Source of the DNA: Pseudomonadota bacterium
Lineage (GTDB): Bacteria > Pseudomonadota > Alphaproteobacteria > Sphingomonadales > Sphingomonadaceae
Direction: 5' to 3'
Assembly (NCBI GenBank): GCA_023390415.1
Contig: JAEWCW010000120.1
Span: forward strand, 1-9,661
Length of the DNA: 9,661 nt
Numbering within the stretch: the stretch's first letter is position 1; each line of letters begins with the position of its first letter. Under the pieces are notes generated by a model that saw only the letters and a list, made by a program, of their open reading frames with translations, had not been told where the DNA came from and ran no database searches. The translations under genes were made by a program, and so were the position numbers. Of this stretch, positions 1 to 5,418 are shown piece by piece.

Positions 1-266
1 CCTTCGAGGACGATGTTGAAGCGCCCGTCCGAAAGCTCGTCGCTCGACGTGATCCGGCCGAGGCAGCCCACTTCGAACAAGGCCGGCGGCTCCTCATGGT
101 CGCGCGGCTGGACCATCGCGATCAGGCCGTCGGAAGCGAGCGCGTCGCGGATCATCGCACGGTAGCGCGGCTCGAAGATGTGCAGCGGAAGCTGCGCGCG
201 CGGGAAGAGCAGGGCGCCCGCCAGCGGGAAGATCGGCACCCGCAGCAGCGCGCTTCGCCCGGTCAT
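1..266 (-). CDS. LON substrate-binding domain protein (partial, C-terminus off the left edge)
   Basis: Reading leftward from the ATG at 266-264, the first 88 codons are visible. They match the N-terminal half of the LON substrate-binding fold (as in the N-domain of Lon protease and stand-alone LonSB proteins): an early beta segment with IFPLAGALLFPRAQLPLHIF, then EPRYRAMIRDAL, and later LFEVGCLGRI. The GALLFP..LPLHIFEPRY pattern is the family hallmark. Stand-alone members have about 200-220 residues and no ATPase or protease domain; their role is poorly defined, perhaps substrate or protein binding. The start overlaps the stop of the upstream chaperedoxin gene (ATGA at 266-263), and no clear Shine-Dalgarno precedes it, so translation is probably coupled. 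The pairing with a proteostasis gene fits a protein quality-control role. Whether a Lon ATPase domain follows beyond the window cannot be seen; the gene order favours the short stand-alone form. Confidence 0.85.
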   Translation of the reverse strand, partial: MTGRSALLRVPIFPLAGALLFPRAQLPLHIFEPRYRAMIRDALASDGLIAMVQPRDHEEPPALFEVGCLGRITSSDELSDGRFNIVLE

Positions 267-1174
267 CCGAACAGGATCGCCGAAAGCTTGCGGCGCTGGT
301 CGCCGGCCCAGCGATCCTCGAGCCCGACCGCCTCGATGAACTGGAGCAGCCGCTTGCGGGCGGCGCCCTCGTTCCACTCGCGGTCGCGGCGGATCGACTC
401 GAGCAACTGGTCGGCGGCGCCGTCGCGGTCGCCCGCGGTCATCAAGGCGGCGGCGAGTTCGTAGCGTGCCTCGTGATCGTCCGGATCGGCGGCGATTCGA
501 GCTTCGAACTGCGCGGTCTCGCCGGCCGCCGGCGCGAGCTCGCTCACCGCGAGCGCGGACTTGGCTTGGGCGAGCGCCGGATCGGCCGCAATCTTCTCGG
601 GGAGCCCGTCGATCAGCGCCTTGGCCTCGTCGTTCCGCCCGGCCGCGATCAAGGCGCGGGCGAGGCCGGAAAGGGCTTCAGCGTTTTCGGGGGCCATCTC
701 GACGATCTGCTGGAAGATGTTCGCGGCGCGCTCGGAATCGCCCGATCCCAGCACCTCCTCTCCCATCGCGATCAAGGGCGCGATCTGCTCTTCCAGCTGC
801 TGCGCCTCGCCCTCGACGGGGAGCTGGGCGAGGATCTGGTCCAGGAAGCGGGTGAGCTGCCCTTCGGTCCGCGCCGGCGTCAGGTCGGCCACGAGCTGGC
901 CCTGGAAGATGGCGTAGACGGTCGGGATCGACTGGACCCGGAACTGGGCGGCGATCGCCTTGTTCGCATCGACGTCGATCTTGACCAGCTTGACGCCGCG
1001 ATCGGCATAGTCGGCGGCGACCTTCTCGAGCACCGGTGCGAGCTGCTTGCAGGGCCCGCACCAGTCCGCCCAGAAATCGACGATCACCAGGGAGTCGCGC
1101 GAAGGTTCGATCACGTCGCGCCGGAAATTCTCCAGCGCCTCGCGCTCGGCCGCGCTCATTCCAAGGGTCGCCAT
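263..1174 (-). CDS. cnoX: CnoX/YbbN-type chaperedoxin (thioredoxin domain plus TPR-like domain)
   Basis: The 303-residue protein starts with a thioredoxin fold (about residues 10-115): FWADWCGPCKQLAP with the redox WCGPC at 38-42, VKIDVDAN at 64-71 and the cis-proline loop SIPTVY with Pro84. The rest (about 120-300) is helical and repeat-like, with TPR-type blocks such as ENAEALSGLARALIAAGRNDEA and DHEARYELAAALMTAGDRDGA. This domain order and length fit YbbN/CnoX, a cytosolic holdase that also protects cysteines of client proteins. Escherichia coli CnoX has lost the first active-site cysteine, while the Caulobacter protein keeps CxxC and thioredoxin activity; this copy is of the latter kind. 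The ATG at 1174-1172 is chosen because GGAGAG lies 7 nt upstream. The next gene on the strand, a LON-domain protein, overlaps its stop by 4 nt. A weak promoter candidate lies just upstream. Confidence 0.93.
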   Translation of the reverse strand: MATLGMSAAEREALENFRRDVIEPSRDSLVIVDFWADWCGPCKQLAPVLEKVAADYADRGVKLVKIDVDANKAIAAQFRVQSIPTVYAIFQGQLVADLTPARTEGQLTRFLDQILAQLPVEGEAQQLEEQIAPLIAMGEEVLGSGDSERAANIFQQIVEMAPENAEALSGLARALIAAGRNDEAKALIDGLPEKIAADPALAQAKSALAVSELAPAAGETAQFEARIAADPDDHEARYELAAALMTAGDRDGAADQLLESIRRDREWNEGAARKRLLQFIEAVGLEDRWAGDQRRKLSAILFG

Positions 1175-1205
1175 CGTCAGTCTCTCCGCCGAAATGTCCT
1201 TGCGC

Positions 1206-1235
1206 CCTATGTGGGATTGCGCCTTGTTCTGCCAA
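1206..1235 (-). promoter_or_regulatory. Candidate promoter for the chaperedoxin gene
   Basis: On the minus strand TTGGCA (1235-1230) is followed after 18 nt by CATAGG (1211-1206), about 31 nt before the start codon. The -35 match is good (5 of 6 to TTGACA) and the -10 match is poor (3 of 6). The position is plausible, but this rests on consensus matching only. Confidence 0.25.
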
Positions 1236-1244
1236 GCCTATCTA
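1217..1244 (+). promoter_or_regulatory. Candidate promoter for tRNA-Gly
   Basis: TTGCGC (1217-1222), a 16-nt spacer and TATCTA (1239-1244) lie about 75 nt upstream of the mature tRNA, which would leave a 5' leader for RNase P to remove. The -10 sits inside a small palindrome, GCCTA-TC-TAGGC (1236-1247). It overlaps the candidate promoter of the divergent chaperedoxin gene. Consensus matching only; the 145 bp between the two genes hold nothing else I can support. Confidence 0.22.
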
Positions 1245-1319
1245 GGCCCTTGCCGGGGCGCGGACCATTTGCTAGTCGCCGCCCCGCCTGATCGCCCGCT
1301 GCCGCGGCCGATCCGCCGA

Positions 1320-1394
1320 GCGGGCGTAGCTCAGGGGTAGAGCACAACCTTGCCAAGGTTGGGGTCGAGGGTTCGAATCCCTTCGCCCGCTCCA
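1320..1394 (+). tRNA. tRNA-Gly, anticodon GCC
   Basis: A complete cloverleaf can be folded by hand. The acceptor stem is GCGGGCG (1320-1326) with CGCCCGC (1384-1390), then discriminator T1391 and an encoded CCA (1392-1394). The D arm contains AGCTCAGGGGTAGAGC. The anticodon stem is CAACC (1345-1349) with GGTTG (1357-1361), enclosing the loop TTGCCAA with anticodon GCC at 1352-1354, which reads GGC and GGT/GGU glycine codons. The T arm GAGGGTTCGAATCCCTT carries the invariant TTCGAAT. Length is 75 nt including CCA. The gene stands alone between a minus-strand chaperedoxin gene and a convergent gene ending at 1420. Confidence 0.98.
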
Positions 1395-1399
1395 TTTTT
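1395..1399 (+). terminator. Short T-run after the tRNA, possible terminator
   Basis: Five T residues directly follow the encoded CCA. The GC-rich tRNA T arm and acceptor stem just before could serve as the hairpin of an intrinsic terminator. Only 20 nt separate this run from the 3' end of the convergent hydroxylase gene. A T5 run is short, so this is weak. Confidence 0.25.
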
Positions 1400-1419
1400 C
1401 CGAGATCACGAGGAGCGAT

Positions 1420-3048
1420 TCACGGCCCTGCGGGGTCGTCGGCCGCGTGCATCGCCTGTTCCCACTTGCCCATGTTACGGCGCGCCTCCTGGACGAAGGG
1501 GGAGTTGCGGATTCCGGCGAGGAACAGAGCGGCGATCTGCTTGCCGGGCGCGCGCAGCGGGCGCTTCACCTGGATGAGGAGCACCACGCGCGGGCTGTCG
1601 CCCTGATGCGTGACCTCGTGCCTATAGGTGTCGTCGAACACCAGGCATTCGCCTTCCGCCCAGCCGACCTCGCGGTCGTGGATTCGCATCGTGCAGCCGC
1701 CGTTCGGCGGGACCATCAGGCCGAGATGGCAGGTGACGAGGCCCTTGGTCGGGCCGACATGCGATTCGATCCGGGTGCCGGGGAGGAGGATCGAGAAGAA
1801 GGCGCTGTTGAGATCGGGGATCCGCTCGACGATCGCGGTCGTCGCCGGGCAGCGCGCGCAATTGCGCTCCACTTTGTAGCCGTAGCCGTAGAGGAAGAAG
1901 GCTTTCCAAAGATCGTGCTGCGCGATCCGGCTGTGGTCGGGCGACATCACCCGAAGCGGCGGGATTTCGCCGAGGCCCGCGATCAGCGAATCCGCTTCGG
2001 CGCGGATCGTTCGCCATTCGCGCCTGATCTCGGCCGTCCAGGGCAGCTCGCTCTGGTCGATGATCGGGCCGGTGCCGATCAGGGACGAGCGGGCGATCGC
2101 CCGGTCGAACAGTGGCCGGGCGCGCTTTCCAAGCCGATAGATGAGCGAGCGTCGCGGAAGCATGGATTCGTCGATCTCGGGCTTGACCGGGGCGTCCCCG
2201 TTCTCCGCCTTGCCGGCGCGGTCGGCGAGGATCCGGGCGGCGGTGCGATGATCCTCGATCCGGTCGACGTCGATCCCGGCTTCCGCGAAGGGAAGCGCGA
2301 TCGCCGCGGCGGCAATACCCAGCCGCCGGCCGCCGATCGCCACGGCCTGCTTCAGCGACAGCGTGCGAAGCAGGGCGCCCGCCGCCAGCATCGGCCCGAA
2401 CCGCCACAGGAGCTTCAGCTGGTGCTTGCGATCCCGCTCGGCCTTGGCGAGCACTCGCAGCCCCTCAGAGACTCGCAGGCTCCGCAGCGCGAATAAATTA
2501 GCGCCGGTGAACGCGCCGCCCCTGAATCTCAGCCAGGTCCGCCGGCTGGCCGGGTAGCGCGCGACGAGGACGCCGCGCTCCACGACCCCGATCGTAGCGT
2601 CCCAGCCCCTGCTCGCGGCGAGGAAATGCTCGACCATTTCGACCGTCAGCAGCGGATGATCGGCCGTCGTGACCAGCACCGGCCAGGGCGCCGCCTCGCT
2701 CCCGGCATGGAGGGCGACGCTGGTTGCGATTCCGTCGCGCCCTGCCGCGACTGCGATCCCCTGCGCCTGCTGCAATTCGTCCAGCGCCTCCGGCTCCTGC
2801 GTGACGATCAGGATGGGGCCGATCGATGGGCAATCCGCCAGGGTGCGGACGACATGGGCGACCATCGCCTCGCCCGCGACCGGGATCAGGGCCTTCAGCG
2901 GAACCCCGAAGCTGTGGCTGAGCGGATCGGGCTCGGCACGCTTGCCTGCCAGGACCAGTGCGGACCATCGGGCGCCCTCACGCGCGGAGCCGGGCTCGCG
3001 CGTCTGGTCTGTCGGACCGGCACCTGCGAGGGTTGCACCCGACCGCAT
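1420..3048 (-). CDS. Fusion protein: MobA-like nucleotidyltransferase domain + aspartyl/asparaginyl beta-hydroxylase domain
   Basis: The 542-residue protein has two enzyme modules. Residues about 28-270 resemble an NTP-transferase: SALVLAGKR at 29-37 replaces the usual glycine-rich loop, K52 lies in PLKALIPVAGE, and TTADHPLL holds the likely metal-binding Asp130. Residues about 330-505 match the aspartyl/asparaginyl beta-hydroxylase family of Fe(II)/2-oxoglutarate oxygenases: KAFFLYGYGYKVERNC, FFSILLPGTRIESHVGP with iron ligand H430, CHLGL with H441, FDDTYRHEVTH with iron ligand H477, and PRVVLL with R487 for 2-oxoglutarate. The spacing H430-H477-R487 is close to that of human AspH (679-725-735 from memory). 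The family also includes LpxO, which hydroxylates a lipid A acyl chain. The ATG at 3048-3046 is preferred because AGAGG lies 7 nt upstream; the reading frame is open back to 3351, but earlier starts would lie inside the divergent gene. I see no signal peptide. The product of either domain is unknown. Confidence 0.88.
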   Translation of the reverse strand: MRSGATLAGAGPTDQTREPGSAREGARWSALVLAGKRAEPDPLSHSFGVPLKALIPVAGEAMVAHVVRTLADCPSIGPILIVTQEPEALDELQQAQGIAVAAGRDGIATSVALHAGSEAAPWPVLVTTADHPLLTVEMVEHFLAASRGWDATIGVVERGVLVARYPASRRTWLRFRGGAFTGANLFALRSLRVSEGLRVLAKAERDRKHQLKLLWRFGPMLAAGALLRTLSLKQAVAIGGRRLGIAAAAIALPFAEAGIDVDRIEDHRTAARILADRAGKAENGDAPVKPEIDESMLPRRSLIYRLGKRARPLFDRAIARSSLIGTGPIIDQSELPWTAEIRREWRTIRAEADSLIAGLGEIPPLRVMSPDHSRIAQHDLWKAFFLYGYGYKVERNCARCPATTAIVERIPDLNSAFFSILLPGTRIESHVGPTKGLVTCHLGLMVPPNGGCTMRIHDREVGWAEGECLVFDDTYRHEVTHQGDSPRVVLLIQVKRPLRAPGKQIAALFLAGIRNSPFVQEARRNMGKWEQAMHAADDPAGP

Positions 3049-3075
3049 GGTTCTGCCTCTGACCTTGGCCCCGGA

Positions 3076-3104
3076 ATCATTGCATGGAGGCGGTGATCCT
3101 GCAA
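3076..3104 (-). promoter_or_regulatory. Candidate promoter for the nucleotidyltransferase-hydroxylase fusion
   Basis: On the minus strand TTGCAG (3104-3099), a 17-nt spacer and AATGAT (3081-3076; 4 of 6 to consensus) end 27 nt before the start codon. The site lies inside the 91-bp gap (3049-3139) shared with the divergent cytidylyltransferase-like gene, so the two genes could be controlled from one region. Consensus matching only; I found no convincing plus-strand partner. Confidence 0.35.
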
Positions 3105-3139
3105 TCCTCCGCGCTTGTGACGGCCCGAAAGGCGCTAGC

Positions 3140-3919
3140 ATGGGCACAGGCAGTCGCGTCCGACGAGCGATTCTGCTGAGTGCAGGCAAGGGCTCCCGCC
3201 TGCTCCCGCTCACCGCCGACCGCCCCAAATGCCTGCTCGACCTGTCCGGCAGGACCCTGCTCGAATGGCAGCTCGATTCGCTGTTTGAAGCGGGAATCGA
3301 GGAGATGGTGGTGGTGACCGGCTTCCGCTCGGAGCTGGTCGAGGCGGTCATCGCCGCGCGCGGTCAGTCGCGGGGATGGGTCTCGGCCTTGTTCAACCCC
3401 TTCTACCATGTCGCCGACAATCTCGGCTCGGCGTGGATGGCGCGGGAGGCGATGGATTCGCCCTTCCTGCTGCTCAACGGCGACACATTGGTCCCGCCCG
3501 CGCTCGTCGAGCGGCTGCTCGGTGCTCCGGATGCGCCCATCTGCGTCGCGGCCGATCGCAAGCCCGAATATGATCCCGACGACATGAAGATGCTGTGCGA
3601 GGGCCATCGCGTGCTTCGAATCGGCAAGGGGCTCGAGCAGAGGAACGCGGAGTCGATCGGGATGCTGCGCTTCTTGGAGGAGGGCGCCGCGGCCTTCATC
3701 GATATGGCCGGGCGGATCCTGAGGACCGCGGACGGGACCCGCCATTTCTTCCTCGCCGCCGTCGATCGCCTCGCCCAGGAGGGTATGGTCTCGGCCGCCT
3801 CGGTGGAGGGGCTGGGTTGGGTGGAGGTGGACAACGCCGCCGACCTGGAGGCCGCGCGCCGCCTCACCGACGGCTGGTCAGGAGCGGGGTGGCCAGTGGC
3901 CGCGCAGCCAGCTGCCTAA
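3140..3919 (+). CDS. Phosphocholine cytidylyltransferase-like NTP transferase
   Basis: The 259-residue protein is a single-domain nucleotidyltransferase. The signature LLSAGKGSRLLPLT (12-25) with RPKCLLDL and Lys30 forms the NTP-binding loop; LLLNGDT carries the metal-binding Asp115; FNPFYHVADNLGSAW (85-99) is the segment typical of LicC-like choline-phosphate cytidylyltransferases and related inositol/glycerol-phosphate enzymes; and GLGWVEVDNAADLEAARRL closes the fold. Such enzymes join CTP and a phosphorylated alcohol to give a CDP-alcohol and pyrophosphate in the cytosol, which would supply the CDP-alcohol phosphatidyltransferase encoded nearby. The ATG at 3140 is chosen because AAAGG lies 7 nt upstream and because the frame extended upstream would run through the divergent gene. 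Its last 42 bp overlap the tail of the HIT gene on the other strand. The alcohol is unknown; a sugar-1-phosphate substrate is an alternative. Confidence 0.9.
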   Translation: MGTGSRVRRAILLSAGKGSRLLPLTADRPKCLLDLSGRTLLEWQLDSLFEAGIEEMVVVTGFRSELVEAVIAARGQSRGWVSALFNPFYHVADNLGSAWMAREAMDSPFLLLNGDTLVPPALVERLLGAPDAPICVAADRKPEYDPDDMKMLCEGHRVLRIGKGLEQRNAESIGMLRFLEEGAAAFIDMAGRILRTADGTRHFFLAAVDRLAQEGMVSAASVEGLGWVEVDNAADLEAARRLTDGWSGAGWPVAAQPAA

Positions 3920-4321
3920 AGCCTCGATTTGCGAGGGCTCCAGCGCCAACGCTCCGCCGAGCTGCGGCGCCTTCGGCCAGCCCTGATCGGCGATCGCGAC
4001 CCCTGCCGCGGCGCGTTCGCCGGCATAGCGCGGGATGACGTGCCAGTGGACGTGCGGATCGACCATCATCAGCATCAGATAGTTGATCTTCTCATATTGG
4101 ATCGCGCTGCGAAGGGCGGTTTCGACGTCGCCCACCACGGTCCGAAGCTCCGCGAACGCCTCCGCGGAGAGGTCCGCGAGGGAGCGCTCCTCGCCTGGCG
4201 CGACGACGATCAGCGATCCCAGAGTCGGCTGGTCCGGCCGGAGCAGGACCAGCCAGTGGCGGTAGGCGGCGATCAGGGTCGCGGGGTAGCCGAAGCGGAT
4301 GACGGTCTCGTTCACCTTCAT
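3878..4321 (-). CDS. HIT family nucleotide hydrolase/transferase
   Basis: A 147-residue protein of ordinary HIT length. The histidine triad is seen as DPHVHWHVIPR with His90, His92 and His94, the middle of the HxHxHxx motif, with His94 as the expected nucleophile. Earlier, RHWLVLLRPDQPTLGSLIVV (21-40) matches the strand that contacts the nucleotide, and EKINYLMLMM precedes the triad. HIT enzymes cleave the alpha-phosphate of nucleotides with a second group attached (ApnA, nucleoside phosphoramidates, nucleotide sugars). Here a role in clearing CMP or other nucleotide by-products of the neighbouring transferases is a guess from context. It is the last gene of a three-gene operon; its ATG overlaps the stop of the phosphatidyltransferase gene by ATGA (4321-4318), with GGAGAG 9 nt upstream. 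The tail overlaps the convergent cytidylyltransferase-like gene by 42 bp. Confidence 0.92.
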   Translation of the reverse strand: MKVNETVIRFGYPATLIAAYRHWLVLLRPDQPTLGSLIVVAPGEERSLADLSAEAFAELRTVVGDVETALRSAIQYEKINYLMLMMVDPHVHWHVIPRYAGERAAAGVAIADQGWPKAPQLGGALALEPSQIEALGSWLRGHWPPRS

Positions 4322-5418
4322 TGCAGCCAGCTCTCCACTGTTCGTCCCCTGCGCCGTTCCGCCGCCGCCTGCATCAGCCGGACGAAGTGCTCCAGGCAGG
4401 ACAGGATCGTCCAGACCCCGATCGCGACCAGGCCGATATCCGGGCGGCCGATGAGCAGGGACGCGAACAGCAGCACCATGTTCGGATTGCGCCGCGCGGC
4501 GATCAGGCGGAAGCGCGAATCGATCGGCTTCCAGACGTGGATCTGGATTCCGAACGCGGCGATGAACGCGCCCTCCAGCGCCCGCTGGACGAAATAGCCG
4601 CCGATCGTGGCGATGAGCGCTGCCTCGTACAGATTCGGTGGAAGCGGCGTTCCGTAGGCCGTCAGGCCCACCCCCCAGGCCCACCACCACAAGGGCGGAT
4701 GAACGAGGTCGATCCCGTGGTCGAGCACGTCGCCGAGCTTGGAGGAGGTGATCGTGCAGCGCGCCAGCTTGCCGTCCACCGTGTCGAGCACCATGAAGCC
4801 CAGCGCCGCCGCCATTCCCGGCCAGTAATGGCCGGTCCAGAAGGCCGCGCCCGCAGCGACGCAGAGCAGGGCGCCGACCAAAGTCACCATGTTCGGCGTG
4901 AGGCCGATGCGGGCGCAGAGCCGGGTCAGCCACAAGGCCCATTCCGGCCAGAGATATTTGGTGAGCAGATCGGTGACACCCTTATAGGCGGCGTAATAGC
5001 TGATCCGTTCCACGGCGGGGACCGCGTCGGCGGTCAGGCGCTTGATGAACGGGCGCTCCCGGCGCCGCAGGAAGGGGTCGTGGACCGCTTCGAAGCTCTC
5101 ATGATCGACCACGGCCATGGCCTGACCCGGGGACAGCGTGCGGCGCTCGATCATCGCGCGGCGGATTGCCTCGCACGATTCCTCGTCCGTGCAATTCGCA
5201 AGGACTGCGACCCCGCCGCGCGCCACAGCGTGCCCCGGCCGCTCGGCGATCCAGCGCAGCCAGATCGGGTCGAACGCATAGTCGAGATTGACCAGCAGCC
5301 GTCCTTCGCCTCCGCCAGTCATGCCCTGCAGCGCGGCGATACGGCGGAGCCGTTCCTCGGACGTCAGCCCCCACAATCTACAGGGATTGGCACCCACGGG
5401 CTCGATCGCGGCGGTCAT
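4318..5418 (-). CDS. CDP-alcohol phosphatidyltransferase family protein with degenerate nucleotidyltransferase-like N-domain
   Basis: The 366-residue protein has a perfect CDP-alcohol phosphatidyltransferase signature, DTVDGKLAR then eight residues, G, three, D, three, D (Asp212, Asp215, Gly216, Ala219, Arg220, Gly229, Asp233, Asp237). These residues bind two metal ions and the CDP-alcohol. Hydrophobic segments follow from about 175 onward (VTLVGALLCVAAGAAFW, the segment before Asp212, 266-290, 313-345), so it is an inner-membrane enzyme. Residues 1-130 are soluble; the arrangement (LLVNLDYAFDPIWL, VARGGVAVLANC, then RRERPFIKRLT and YKGVTDLLTKYLWP) recalls the C-terminal part of the cytidylyltransferase domain in bifunctional IPCT-DIPP synthases, but the glycine-rich NTP-binding loop is absent, so the domain is probably not catalytic. 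It would move a phospho-alcohol from a CDP-alcohol to an acceptor. The ATG at 5418 overlaps the oxidoreductase stop (ATGA), with GGAG 9 nt upstream. Acceptor and donor are unknown. Confidence 0.92.
   Translation of the reverse strand: MTAAIEPVGANPCRLWGLTSEERLRRIAALQGMTGGGEGRLLVNLDYAFDPIWLRWIAERPGHAVARGGVAVLANCTDEESCEAIRRAMIERRTLSPGQAMAVVDHESFEAVHDPFLRRRERPFIKRLTADAVPAVERISYYAAYKGVTDLLTKYLWPEWALWLTRLCARIGLTPNMVTLVGALLCVAAGAAFWTGHYWPGMAAALGFMVLDTVDGKLARCTITSSKLGDVLDHGIDLVHPPLWWWAWGVGLTAYGTPLPPNLYEAALIATIGGYFVQRALEGAFIAAFGIQIHVWKPIDSRFRLIAARRNPNMVLLFASLLIGRPDIGLVAIGVWTILSCLEHFVRLMQAAAERRRGRTVESWLQ

Noticed and set aside
1320..1394. tRNA-Gly as an integration site for a mobile island
   Set aside because: I saw no repeat of the tRNA 3' end elsewhere in the window, and no integrase or phage gene; the neighbours have the same base composition.
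1207..1395. Minus-strand open frame with the peptide AKGFEPSTPTLARLCSTPELRPL
   Set aside because: It is the complement of tRNA-Gly; this peptide is a well-known false prediction antisense to tRNA genes.
1447..2496. 349-codon plus-strand open frame
   Set aside because: It is antisense to the conserved hydroxylase and transferase motifs of the fusion gene, and its composition is shadow-like.
2669..3139. Upstream extension of the cytidylyltransferase-like gene
   Set aside because: It would cover the N-terminal transferase domain of the fusion gene on the other strand, and the ribosome-binding site at 3140 is adequate.
3049..3351. Upstream extension of the fusion gene to an ATG at 3351
   Set aside because: The added 101 residues are antisense to the conserved NTP-binding loop of the divergent gene and are Ser/Arg-rich without a motif; the ATG at 3048 has a good Shine-Dalgarno.
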